A stretch of 31,152 nt of DNA from Saccoglossus kowalevskii (GCF_000003605.2 NW_003130856.1:307056-338207); one strand, 5' to 3'. Counted from the first letter of the stretch, positions 21,010 through 31,073 are shown. A program made the numbers and translations. Notes: generated by a model from the sequence alone, not told the origin.

Positions 21010-22625
21010 ATCATGTCATGTATTTCCATTTTAAATTACTATTTTAAGAAATATATTTTGGCATTAGGTTTAGGTTTACGTATACTGTATACGTAATATA
21101 TCCCTTAAACATCATCTTACAATTTAATTGATTAAGATACAGTAAGTCGGTTTACATTTGTGTACGTGGGTAGAACTCGTGTCTCATTTGTATATGTACG
21201 AAATTTATGTACAATATCACATGGCATAAAATAATATATATTGTATACCATGATCTGAATAACGTAATCACCACAAAAAAGTTTGATTTACTAAAAATCA
21301 AAAGATTTACTAAATTAAATACGTAATTTTTAAGGACGAAAGTTAACGGGCTTCTCCTCAGAGCATTATAATGTACCAACCCCTAACCCCCCACACTCAC
21401 CCACCCCATAAACTCTCACCGTGAACATCACAAGGGCTTTCAATGTAGTACTGAAGTCAACATTAGAAGTACCTCCTAAAATAGAGCTAGTTGGCCTTGA
21501 AAGATGACAACACCAACTGATTTTATAATTTTTCATAGCGATCATAATCAATGAAAGGTATCGGTAATCAATATTTAATACAAAGTGAGAAAGGAACTTT
21601 GAATCAGACATTTTAATAAATACATATAAAGTCGTACATTTTGTAGCTGGCGAACTTTTAAAATATGCAAAACATTCCGAAATTAGGACTTTGTTGACTG
21701 CTGCGCTGCTGCCAAGGTATCTAAATTTGAGATTATTTAAGCCATTTTAGCCACATTTTAGCCCGAAAATGGAGAAGAAATATCCCAACAAATACATGTA
21801 CATAGACCTCAATTTAGCAAATTCCATTGTTATCTATTAAGATTAACTTTTAAACTCACTTGTTCGCAGTGTATATTGCCTATTTGTTTAATGTAGTCCG
21901 TTTAAGGCAAGCGAGTTACTATTCAGTTGCCTGGATGTCAATTTTATTTGTCCCGGCATATATAACTACCCATAATAGTGGCAAACCTGCTGTAAAACTC
22001 AATCCATTTAGATGCAGTAACTGAAAATGGCAAAATAAAAAGCAGGGAAACGAAAAGAGTATTGTCCTAAAAAGTAAAAGCGGTACCTTACGCGAGTGTT
22101 GGAGGAATGTACGCCAATTTGGGGGAAAATAACAGTAAAAGCTTTTTTTTTTAAATAAATGCAATGTGTCATGGGAAAACTAAGTACTAATTCGTGTAAC
22201 TGCACTTAATAGAGAATCTGTAATCACATTTTTGAAGAGACGTCTCTCTTCAATTCAAGTAAAAGGAATTCCTCTCAATATTGTACCAGTATGTGTCAAT
22301 CATACTGCGCCCATCAAAAGGGAGCATCTTTGCTTTGAGTGCAAGAGGGCAATGCTTATTATACCAAGGTAGTGATTGCAGTGACGGGGCCATCGTCAGG
22401 GTCGAAGGTTGCAAACTTAGATTAATGAACACATCATTTCTGTTGGCGAATTCAAAAGAATGTTATTTAACAGCTATAGTGTAATTCAGCATGTCAAGAT
22501 TACAGAACCGCATTACACGGCAATATGTTTTGTCGTCGAGGCATCGCTAACGACAACTTAAAACAGCATGTCGGCGAAAGGAAGGTACCCCCATAATAAA
22601 TGCTGAACCCCAAAACACATTTTTT
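21010..22625. other. non-coding stretch with one perfect palindrome
   Basis: A perfect inverted repeat with 10-bp arms and a one-base centre, arm TTACGTATAC, lies at 21076-21096. The segment 22290-22420 is more GC-balanced and open on both strands for about 60 codons, but has no convincing splice sites. Nothing else recognised. Confidence 0.45.
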
Positions 22626-22632
22626 GTGCCAG

Positions 22633-22701
22633 GTGACACTCCAGGATATTAGCTGTCACTCACGGCTTTTCAGATGCAAATTACACGTGCAAGTACCAAT
22701 G
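22633..22701 (+). other. weak exon candidate (23 codons)
   Basis: A pyrimidine-containing acceptor, ATTTTTTGTGCCAG, ends at 22632. The following 69 nt are open in one frame only (VTLQDISCHSRLFRCKLHVQ...) and end at a good donor, AATG|GTATGT. Both flanking introns would be phase 0. Without conservation data this cannot be told from chance, since sites of this quality arise by chance in a window this size. Confidence 0.18.
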
Positions 22702-22939
22702 GTATGTACAGTGCATTTTGCCATGGAAACCATACAAGTGGGACTAAGTGACATTTCCTACATTTATGATACAATCTGTCAACAGAATCATAAGATTGTG
22801 ATCACTCGCTCACTTATCACTCGCCCAAATCAAGATCCAGAAGAGCAAATTATCACTTAATTGTACTTTTCCAAATTCATACATTTTGAAACGATTTTAA
22901 TAGCACAGCAATCCTAAACCTTTGGGCACCACCATCAAC

Positions 22940-23150
22940 TTCAGGCGCCATCCACAAAATAGTTCTATTTTATTCAACTTAAAATGTTGCGAAAATTTGA
23001 AATTAGTTGATCAAAAACTTGAAACAATGTCACATTTTGTTTGTTTGGTCCAAAATTATGATTAAATTCAGTGAAAATTACAGAAAATGTGAAAAAATTT
23101 ACCAAAAATTTAAGCGGGAAAAATTTGGCACAATCACAACCAATCTGGTA
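22940..23150 (+). mobile_element. MITE family C, copy 1
   Basis: The best-preserved family C copy. It contains GTTGATCAAAAACTTGAAAC, TTTTGTTTGTTTGGTCCAAA, ATTCAGTGAAAATTACAGAA and a TTTAAGCGGGAAAAATTTGG tail. The left side starts around ATCCACAAAATAG. The middle aligns with family B (TTTTGTYTGTTGGYTCCAAA). Exact termini are not resolved. The 65-codon minus-strand frame is a repeat by-product. Confidence 0.6.
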
Positions 23151-24254
23151 TAATAATCGCAATAAACGCAACCTATCATCGATCAGTTATTTGATCGGTG
23201 GACTTTTATCCACAGTTACCATAGATAGTACACTCCTAATATGATTAAATATACACGTACATATGCAATAAAATAATCCACAGTTGAAGTACAACAGCAC
23301 CAGGGAATGACGCTGATAAAGCCTGATAACACTGACACATATAAACATCTGATTGCCAGTGTGTTTGTCAATGTCACCATGACTAGACTGCAAGTCTATC
23401 AAAAACATAATTTACAACGTACATGTTGGCTGACTTGTCCATTGGGAATCAATGTTTAGCAAACACATACAGTCATTTGGGGTTATTTACTAGCTACATG
23501 AAGCCAAAGGTCAAATTCAGAGTTAGCTATGTCAAGTGAAGCACTGAGACATCAGACAACTGGTTGCACATTCTTGGATAAACCAAGACCAAGGTCACGT
23601 AAGTAATTCATTAAGAAATAGACTGTGAATTTGCCCTGAAGGGCGATGGTCATTGCACCTGTATGTGCGACATTTGTGTTAATAAACCTTGATTTTCCCA
23701 CAATCCAATGCGCTTTTCTAATGCTCTGGGCGCCACTTGCACTAATTACCACCAGAGACTCCTTGATACAATGTACCTTTTCCTCACCAAAAAAATTACA
23801 TAATTAAACTTGTTCATCAGTGCAACAGTCCAAGTCACCATCTTTGTTTATACGAGACCCATATCTTGTGCATATGTGGCGCGACGACTACCGTTCTTCA
23901 ATGATCAAAAAGATGGGTCTGCAGATGTACTGACTTAACATGCAATTCTAAAAAATTATGCCATTATTGGCACCAAAGCATGGTCACCTGACTGCTTCAC
24001 AGGTCACAGAATATACATTTCTACTAAAAAAACAAAATTTAAGCATAAAAAGAAATCCACAGTAGGATAGATGAGCAGCGGTTTGCAGGCGAGAACTGTA
24101 GAATGAACAGGAAGAACAGATTATAAGGTACAAAAGTGATCCATTTTATTATGAAATCAGTCGATTATTTGTAATTTTTTAAACCAAACTGCTGTGCTAT
24201 TTCTGATTTTCAGTCTGTGTTGCGTTGTCACATGAATTAAATCGTTCTACAGAC

Positions 24255-24962
24255 ATTGTTCCGGGGGGCTCTATAATCATTGTTCTAGGGGGCTCTATAG
24301 CCATTGTTCTAGGGGGGCTCTATAACAATTGTCCTAGGGGGCTCTATAGCCATTGTTCTAGGGGGAGCTGTAAAAACATTGTTCTAGGGGGCTCTATAGC
24401 CATTGTTATAGGGGGGCTCTATAATCATTGTTCTAGAGGGCTCTATAATCATTGTTCTAGGGGGCTCTATAGACATTGTTCTAGGGGGGGCTCTATAATC
24501 ATTGTTCTAGGGGGCTCTATAGCCATTGTTCTAGGGGGCTCTATAGCCATTGTTCTAGGGGGCTCTATAATCATTGTTCTAGGGGCCTCTATAATCATTG
24601 TTCTAGGGGGCTCTATAGCCATTGTTCTAGGGGGGCTCTATAATCATTGTTCTAGGGGGCTCTATAGCCATTGTTCTAGGGGGGCTCTATAATCATTGTT
24701 CTGGGGGCTCTATAGCCATTGTTATAGGGGGCTCTATAGCCATTGTTCTAGGGGGCTCTATAATCATTGTTCTAGGGGGCTCTATAATCATTGTTCTAGG
24801 GGGCTCTATAGCCATTGTTCTAGGGGGGGGCTCTATAATCATTGTTCTAGGGGGCTCTATAGCCATTGTTCTAGGGGGGCTCTATAATCATTGTTCTAGG
24901 GGGCTCTATAGCCATTGTTCTAGGGGGGCTCTATAATCATTGTTTCAGGTGACTCTATAGTC
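24255..24962 (+). repeat. G-rich 24-bp minisatellite, about 29 units
   Basis: Unit ATTGTTCTAGGGGGCTCTAT + AGCC or AATC, 24 bp (23-28 bp because the G run varies from about 4 to 8). AGCC and AATC variants are mixed, often alternating. The plus strand presents about 29 G-runs of mostly 5 or more spaced about 19 bases apart. As 24 is eight codons, two frames stay open for long distances (peptides of the type IVLGGSIA and CSRGLYSH), broken only where the G run changes length; they are not genes. The last two units (from 24940) decay into the longer-period repeat that follows. Confidence 0.97.
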
Positions 24963-25325
24963 ACTGTTCGAGTGGTGTCAGTGAATATATATGCCAAAAT
25001 TCACTTCCCTTAAACTAGGGGCTCTATCACTACTTAAGAGTGGTGGTGTCACTAAATATATACATTGTACCAAGATTCCCTTCAACTAGGAGGCTGTATT
25101 CCCATTTGGGGATGAAGGCATCTTTCAAATATACATAACAGTAAGCTAAGGGGCTCTATAACTTTTTGAGAAAGTAGGTATTTTCTAATTCACTGCCCTT
25201 TATTTAGGGATTCTACTGCCACTTGAGGAGTGCTGTGTTTCAGCTCAGTATCTTCAAACTAGGGTTGTTTTATTACCACTTGAGATGTGATGTTCAAACC
25301 ATATAAACAGACAACTTCAAGCTCT
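24951..25325 (+). repeat. decayed repeat array, 55-71 bp period
   Basis: ACTAGGGGCTCTAT-like words recur at 25014, 25085, 25144, 25203, 25258 and about 25318, spaced 71, 59, 59, 55 and 60 bp. Each is followed by an ACTTGAGGAGTGGTGTC-like word and an AT-rich part ending in CTTCAA (for example CACTTCCCTTAA, ATTCCCTTCA, TATCTTCAA, CAACTTCAA). The units are strongly diverged. The ACTAGGGGCTCTAT core is the same motif that makes up the 24-bp array next door. Confidence 0.7.
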
Positions 25326-25351
25326 TTCTATGACAGAAGTGGAATACTTAC

Positions 25352-25383
25352 GTCTTTTGCCCAGAATCTGAGGAGGAGGATTT
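25352..25383 (-). CDS. candidate second exon of the minus-strand gene
   Basis: On the minus strand, a long pyrimidine-rich tract (TCTCTGCTTGTCATTCCTTC) leads to an AAG acceptor at 25385-25384. Then come 32 nt and a perfect donor GAC|GTAAGT (intron from 25351). Joined to the first exon (which ends in phase 1) it would encode E-ILLLRFWAKD, continuing helix-like after ...PADDVK and leaving phase 0. The AAG acceptor is less usual than CAG or TAG. An alternative acceptor, CCTCCTCCTCAG, would give a 16-nt exon 25352-25367. The intron between would be about 4.65 kb. Supported by splice signals and phase, not by homology. Confidence 0.33.
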
Positions 25384-25913
25384 CTTGTAGAAGGAATGAC
25401 AAGCAGAGATACATCAAAATGATACTGTTTCATTTCATGTTGGCTCTCCAGTCAAACATCATGAATGAGAATACTGTTCAATATTATCATCTTTCTCAAC
25501 AATTATAACATTAAAATCCTGATATTACAGAGCGTTGCCATGATGGTGTAAATCGGTGACGCATTATCCCGGACATTCAGCTAGGATGTTGTTCTTGATC
25601 GCCCGTAAATCATAATGGCCATTGCATATCCCAGAAAATGAATTCGAATAAAATGTGGGAGTAATGTTATGAAGCCAATATGCAAATCTTCAGTTCTTTA
25701 ATATAATTGCAGGTCATACTGTATCAGTTGGCCAGACTATGTTTCTATTTCGCCTTGAACTTAATCTGAGCTTTATTTAATTTTATTGACAAAATACCGA
25801 GTTGCCCGGCAACAAGTTGTGTTGGCGTTTCTATTGTTCTACATTTTAAAGTTAAGTATTGTAATTCTTCGCCCATGACTTGGCCTGCTACACAATTTGC
25901 AATTACTTTTCAG

Positions 25914-26031
25914 AAACCACCGTGCCAGTGATAATGAACCCCCGAGGGGAGGACGAAATGATCAGTCAGTCAAAGGTGCTCTGTTTTGTAAAGTAGAGTA
26001 TATCCGTAGGCTTAGTCATCTTTACTGATTT
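25914..26031 (+). other. weak terminal-exon candidate
   Basis: A very good acceptor, TTTGCAATTACTTTTCAG, ends at 25913 on the plus strand. The frame that follows runs NHRASDNEPPRGGRNDQSVK and on to a stop near 26031, about 38 codons, with polar, arginine- and glycine-rich composition unlike random AT-rich translation. No donor of quality is needed if terminal. No poly(A) signal or homology is identified. Confidence 0.2.
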
Positions 26032-26521
26032 ATTTCACTTCTGATAACGTGGATGGTAAATTGAATATCAACATTTACGAGTCTCCGTATCACGGACAAA
26101 AGCTTTTTTTTCAGTTTAGTATTCGATCTTTTTTTCTCACTTACGGGTCCCACGTGATGCACGCTACTGAATGCAAGTATAATATACAGCTTGTTTATGC
26201 AAAATATGAATGCTCGTTATACGTTCACTGCAACGTTTTAATTTGATTATTTCATAACAAAACCTGGCCCGTATGAAAAGACCGCTGTTGTATGCATGTT
26301 CTTTCAGAGAAAAACCCAATGTTGTGTAAACTAATAATTGATAAAAAAAAAAAAAGACTCCCTTTCCCATCATGAATGCACAAAGCTAAATTCAGAGATA
26401 CGATGACACTTTCTGTAAAGTACACAGTACCGACAGCCAACATACATGTAGGCTACAGATCATTAACTTTTACCGGCAGTTGCATTATGTATATTGTACA
26501 TGAAAAGTTTGTGAAACGACA

Positions 26522-26674
26522 TACCGTATTTACTCTATTAGAAGCATATGCGCTTACGTAAATTATAGAGGTGTTTTATAGTCAAAGTACGGTAAGTTGT
26601 ATTTTAATGATTCGCATTACAACAAATATGCTTTTACTAGGGAAACGCTTCTAATAGAGCGGTAATATATATAT
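26522..26674. mobile_element. short inverted-repeat element, CTCTATTAGAAGC ends
   Basis: Left end TACCGTATTTACTCTATTAG then AAGC; right end in reverse complement TTACCGCTCTATTAGAAGCG. CTCTATTAGAAGC is identical in both arms and the left arm has 6 extra bases before it. About 150 bp. A related end occurs alone at 15310-15329. A (TA)n run (about 26666-26681) adjoins the right end. Confidence 0.55.
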
Positions 26675-26916
26675 ATATATACAGTAATTTAGATGTAAAA
26701 CACAGTATGGACTGGTCAAACTATTGTGAGGTGGAAGGCTGAATTGATCACCAATAGTACCAGTAAGCTTTACATTAATTGGCTTTTATTTTTAGCTGAA
26801 TGGGATTCCAGAAATAAATAAATTAATTAATTGGACATGCACTTATGTAAATACCAGGGGTTTGTGTATGGTGGAAATAGGTTAATTATTCACTGTGTTT
26901 TAATGTTGTTTATTTC

Positions 26917-27083
26917 ACTGACTGGAAAATACGCTAAATTAAAACCAAGTGAATATGTACAATTGAGCATAGAACACATTATCTAAATGATAAAACCATG
27001 AATTTAAAATTCACTGAATATGCCCGAAATGCTAAATCAGCGAAATTTAAACCAAGTGAAAATTAGTCATTTTACAGTTTATA
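26917..27083. mobile_element. probable family A relative, degenerate
   Basis: The right edge, read in reverse complement, begins CTGTAAAATGACTAATTTTC and continues with TTTCGCTGATTTAGC. This resembles the CTGTAAAATACTTTATTTTC...CGCTGAA terminus of family A. Inside, a motif of the form GCTAAATTAAAACCAAGTGA recurs as GCGAAATTTAAACCAAGTGA about 90 bp later in the same direction. The left terminus is not recognisable. Confidence 0.4.
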
Positions 27084-27210
27084 TGCACATCTATTGTAGA
27101 TGCATTTTTAAAACAAATACAGTATTAAAGTTGGCTGAATTGTTTGTTTAAAAAAAAATCAGAATTGAGGGTTGTATAATATAACATTGAAAATCTACCG
27201 AGTGGATATT

Positions 27211-27458
27211 TTTTAACTTCTTCACCACCAATTCCCTCTTTTCATCACAAATTCACAAAATATTCCTGTTTATAGTCTGCACTTTCCTTCAGAAGATTGG
27301 GGCAAAAATAGCCCATTTTTTAAAGTAAAAACTGAAAATTGACTCAAATTTTGTCTGTTGGCTTCAAAATTAGGGTTAATTTCCAGAAATATTGAAGAAT
27401 ATAAAAAAGAAAATTCAGAGAAATTTGGGTGAGAATGTAGAGTGACATAAAGGTTAAA
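27211..27458 (+). mobile_element. MITE family B, copy 4
   Basis: Begins TTTTTAACTTCTTCACCACC and ends TGACATAAAGGTTAAA, keeping the TTTAAC outer word on both sides. The interior TTTTGTCTGTTGGCTTCAAA and TTCCAGAAATATTGAAGAAT match copy 1 closely. About 248 bp, giving the best estimate of full length for the family. Confidence 0.72.
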
Positions 27459-27876
27459 TAATAGTAGTATGATAAGAACTCAATATGTCAATTGAGGAAT
27501 CCAAACAGGCAAGGTGTGAAAACACTAAAAGACTCAAGGGTGCAACTATAGTTTTTATAGTTGAAAAGACGGATTGAATACTGCTCATCTATTGCCATTT
27601 CCTGCTTGGTTCATTTGAGGAAAATATAATAGAAAAATAAATTTTATCAAAAATTAAGTGTTCTTACTAACAGTAGGATTACGATGATAGTTCCACAGAA
27701 GATACAAAGTACAATCAGACAGTATAGCAGAACTATCCTTACACCGTCTATGATCATACAATCACATCAACATGTAAAAACTGTTTACCGGTATTTGGAC
27801 AACTACAAGGATTAAATATTAAAAAATAAATTTCAAGAGCCAGAAAGCTCAACCAGAGAAAACAAAGTCTTACTTA

Positions 27877-28123
27877 GGGATAGACCATTAGAAAATTAGG
27901 GGGGCAATGGCAGAATTTTAAAAAAAAAATACGCAGGGAAAAAAATCACCCTTCAGTGAACAAAAAACAAAAAAATTCTGCATGCCCAAATCTTAGGGAA
28001 AAAATAATTCACACAATTAAAGAAAATTCATCATGGAAAAAAACAAATGAACTATGAATAAAAACAATATTTTGCACAGTTTTTCTGCAACCAACCCACC
28101 CAGAGTTTTTAATGGTTCATCCC
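27877..28123. mobile_element. PIF/Harbinger-like MITE 1 with TTA duplication
   Basis: A 247-bp element between two TTA trinucleotides (27874-27876, 28124-28126). Left end GGGATAGACCATTAGAAAAT then TAGGGGGG; right end in reverse complement GGGATGAACCATTAAAAACT then CTGGGTGGG. The arms match over about 29 bp with several substitutions. A TTA/TAA target duplication with ends beginning GG is the hallmark of PIF/Harbinger elements. The interior is very A-rich and non-coding, so it would be mobilised in trans. Confidence 0.8.
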
Positions 28124-28291
28124 TTATTTGTAAATAGCTTACAGCACCTATCTGTATTATTATCAGCTACCAAACTACTCCTGAGTACCGAGTATACATT
28201 TGGTGATACTGTTAATTGTTTATGTCACCCATAGCTCAACTACAGAGCAAAGTCACAACTACAATGAATATAGACAAAAAAACAACACTAA

Positions 28292-28741
28292 GGGACGACG
28301 TCAAAAGATCGATGTCGGATAAAAAACTTAATTCCTTTAATTTTTTTCCAAACCCCCCTACCCCCCCACTGAAACTTAAATGATAAATATTGGTCATGGG
28401 ATCAGACTACATTCACCATTAAATACAAATTGATAATTGGACAGTAGTATAGCATAGCAGTTGGTTGTCGGGTGGGTGTAAAAAGATTTTACAAATGCAA
28501 CTCATTTGACGCAGATTTACACTTGAACCAAACCATTTTTCTGTTTTTTTCCCCTTTTCGGTTATTTCTGTCCATGATCGGATAGAAAAAAAACAAACTA
28601 CAAATACTTCAAGATTTTTTTGACTTCATTAAAAAATAAAATCGTTTTTGTAGGATGGTAACTTTTTGAGTTCAAAACCCCCCACCCCCAAATTAAAGGA
28701 AATAAGTTTTTTATCCGACATTGATCTTTTGACGTCATCCC
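28292..28741. mobile_element. PIF/Harbinger-like MITE 2 with TAA duplication
   Basis: A 450-bp element between two TAA trinucleotides (28289-28291, 28742-28744). Left end GGGACGACGTCAAAAGATCG, right end in reverse complement GGGATGACGTCAAAAGATCA; both continue with ATGTCGGATAAAAAACTTA and TCCTTTAATTT. The arms match over about 54 bp with only about three differences before both reach a C/G-rich block. Intact duplication and low divergence between arms suggest a fairly recent insertion. No transposase frame inside. It lies 165 bp from MITE 1 and, if the gene model is right, inside intron 1 or 2 territory of the minus-strand gene. Confidence 0.88.
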
Positions 28742-28744
28742 TAA

Positions 28745-29300
28745 AGAAGTATTAATCATGGCTATATAGGACTCATGTTGTAGCTATGTCCCAAAAATTC
28801 ACAACCTGATTACTATACACAACAAACACATTTCAATATTAGAAATTCATTCAATTCAAATATACAAATATTAAAAACTAAGCTCATTCAGACTGCTATT
28901 GCTCCTCCAAAGGTCTCCAGTCATTTTATTGATATTATATGTGACTTTTAGGTTGATTTGCAAATTTTGTTTTTTTGTCCTTGGATAATTATTGGTTTTC
29001 TAGATTATTTGCCTAACTGTTTACATTTAGATACAATGACTTTCATAGTTTTTCACCTATACTATAAGTGTTAATTTCCAAGGCTACTCGGACATAAAAG
29101 TGTGAGAACGTCACGGTGAGCTTGAAAATCACAAAACAAATTAACACTTGAATTTGTTAACGTGCTTTTAATTTTTCTTGATCATTTTCGCCCTAGTGAG
29201 ATTTGTTGTCATTGCAATGCATAAAAAAAAATAACTGGGTATTATAGCTGATCAGCTGAAACAAACTGCCAAATTTGAGCAATTGAGGTCTAAATAAAAT
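28745..29300. other. non-coding stretch, probably intronic
   Basis: AT-rich and CpG-poor, no ORF or repeat with readable ends. It lies between the second Harbinger-like MITE and the CpG-dense zone, inside intron 1 of the minus-strand gene if that model holds. Confidence 0.45.
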
Positions 29301-30800
29301 TAGTGTCTCGTTCCCGTGTTAGCGGTTATCACACAAGTTTAATGGCATCAATATGATTGGTATGATCCGTTGCTCTTCTACTGTCAAGTGTTGACAACGA
29401 CACCAATATTATTACTGTGACAGTATGGCCGTTCAGTTGCTCGTAATAATAAAACTGGGCACTACTACGGCAGTGAAACAACCGCTTATGTAAGCTAAAC
29501 ACAATCCCCTTTGAACCGTAAACAAAGAAAGGACGTAAACCGAGGCCCTGACATCGCCAAACGACACAGCTAAAGAGCATTCTGCTCACGACAGTGCGTA
29601 AAAAGGAACGGTTACCAACCCCAACAAAATCCGACACTTTAATCACATTACGCGACTATTTCTTTTGAAACATTACACGGCCGTGCAGTGTATTACATTC
29701 CGAAAAGACTCGACAAAACGTCAACTAAACATGAAAATTGCACAGTCTCGATTCACACCGCGGAACGCAACGACTGGCATCGACATCATTAGAAGGTGAC
29801 ACGCTCAGATAAGGCGGTATGTGCCCACACTAAGGCCACGGGCGTTCAACAACAATAATCGATGCGAGAAAGGGGCGGTTGTTGTTGTTGTTCGGTTTAT
29901 ACAGAGAACACCAAGCACGTGTATTTTTCACAGACATTGTCCCTAGACCAAGGCGCTCTGTACACTTGCATGTGAACGGGACAAGAACAACTAAATCTGA
30001 AACTATACATAAACACGACGGTGTTAAATTACCTTTGACATCGTCGGCTGGGAAGTCGCTCCGAAACTCTGCCTGCTCTGGTTTTCCGGCCACGGTGAAA
30101 TATATCACTTTCGTAGCCATGGCTAATCCCTTCCCCCGTTTACGTCGTCGTCAACACCGTCTACTTTCGAAGTTTATGTCCCGGGTCTGCCACAAAAATC
30201 CAAGCTAATACAAGACGTGTGGTGAAAATACGCCTGGACGAGCGATGCGGTAGAGATCAACCATTCGACTTGCCTGCGTATTTTGTATGTGAATGTTTTG
30301 AGACAGTTCGTTTCGATATTCAATAAAATCGACTGGACGCCACCATTATTCTTGCAGGGATGTCCGCTCACTCACAGCGTTTGGGTCATGTTCTGAAATG
30401 TGATACGTTGAATTAAAACTGGCATCTGTAAGGTTTGGATCACATTCGGAATCGACTAAAATGTTTACGTTGGAATTTAATTGATTTTCTAAACCAATGG
30501 CTGTTGACGGACTCATTGCATGATTTCTAGAGACACGCGCGTTTTGGAAGAACGCTTAACGATCGGATATGAAGGGCGCCACTCAGGTTATTTTCAACAC
30601 TAATACTATTGTTTTCTCAGAAATTTACTGTTGCTCTGCCGTTATATTGATTGATATGGTTAAGCGGCCCTGGCTACTTGTGAGAGGTATATGTACGAAG
30701 TGAATTTTTGTAGATGACAATGACAGCGAATCTGTGTAGATCGAGTGGCGCGTTCCTAAACAAGTATAACCCTGTCTGAAGGAAAGAGCCGTTCTTTCAA
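29301..30800 (-). promoter_or_regulatory. CpG-dense promoter / first-exon region
   Basis: I counted 20 CpG in 29701-30000 against 3 in 1-300, and the whole stretch is visibly richer in C and G. It surrounds the first coding exon and includes CACGTG at 29916-29921 and two CCAAT words upstream (about 30495 and 30857). No TATA box sits at a fitting distance, so a dispersed, TATA-less start is likely. The transcription start is not resolved. A 105-codon minus frame (29329-29646) and a 109-codon plus frame (29879-30208, antisense to the exon) follow from the low stop density of this richer DNA. Confidence 0.6.
30033..30120 (-). CDS. first coding exon of a minus-strand gene
   Basis: The ATG at 30120-30118 sits in an optimal Kozak context (GCCATGG). 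It encodes MATKVIYFTVAGKPEQAEFR then SDFPADDVK, 29 codons plus one base, ending at donor AAAG|GTAATT (intron from 30032, phase 1). The frame would run on through GNLTPSCLC into intron, so the donor is needed. Alternating hydrophobic residues (KVIYFTV), a turn (AGKPEQ), a second strand (AEFRSDF) and the start of a helix (PADDVK) suggest the beta-hairpin that opens a ubiquitin-like or Ras-binding type fold; this is inferred from pattern only. Codon use is balanced, unlike the rest of the window, and the exon lies inside the CpG-dense region. I have an impression of a conserved animal cytosolic protein but cannot name it, so no symbol is given. Downstream exons lie to the left, the nearest candidate at 25383-25352. 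Confidence 0.72.
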
Positions 30801-31073
30801 ATATGAACTTTATCAGCGCATGACAGAATTTTTTTTTCAGACAGCACTACAACGGCCAATCCGACTATTTACATATAGACGCTTTAATAAGAGGCGGTTT
30901 ACACTAGCAACCGTAATCAAGGCCGAACAGATTTTAATAAAAATATACAACGGTACAATCCACCGTGACGTTGTATCCTTGCAAAGTCATGTGACATCGA
31001 ACCTTCAGGTGTCACACCGCGAGGCGAACTCACACAGTTCGATACGCGTTACTTATCATCACTGCACAAAGCA

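Noticed and set aside
21066..21078. Telomere-like TTAGGTTTAGGTTTA
   Set aside because: Only two imperfect units, far too short for an interstitial telomeric repeat.
22974..23171. Minus-strand frame similar to those at 11473-11769 and 11866-12126
   Set aside because: The similarity comes from shared MITE families B and C and not from a conserved protein family.
23529..23598. ATG frame MSSEALRHQTTGCTFLDK ending at a perfect GTAAGT donor, plus strand
   Set aside because: Only one signal (the donor) is strong. GTAAGT is expected about 15 times by chance on both strands of this window, and a competing minus-strand frame covers the same region.
23836..23945. GC-balanced segment open in two plus-strand frames around ATATGTGGCGCGACGACTAC
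   Set aside because: Two frames are equally open and neither has good splice sites. ACCATCTTT / AAAGATGGG at its edges suggests a small inverted repeat and not an exon.
24225..24887. Frames of 155 and 63 codons with IVLGGSIA / CSRGLYSH repeats
   Set aside because: Translation of the 24-bp minisatellite. Frame changes follow the variable G runs, as expected of non-coding DNA.
29329..29646. 105-codon minus-strand frame
   Set aside because: It lies just downstream of exon 1 in likely intron, has no domain pattern or flanking splice sites, and is explained by higher GC.
29879..30208. 109-codon plus-strand frame overlapping the first exon
   Set aside because: It is antisense to an exon with much better start and splice context, and lies in CpG-dense DNA where stops are rare.
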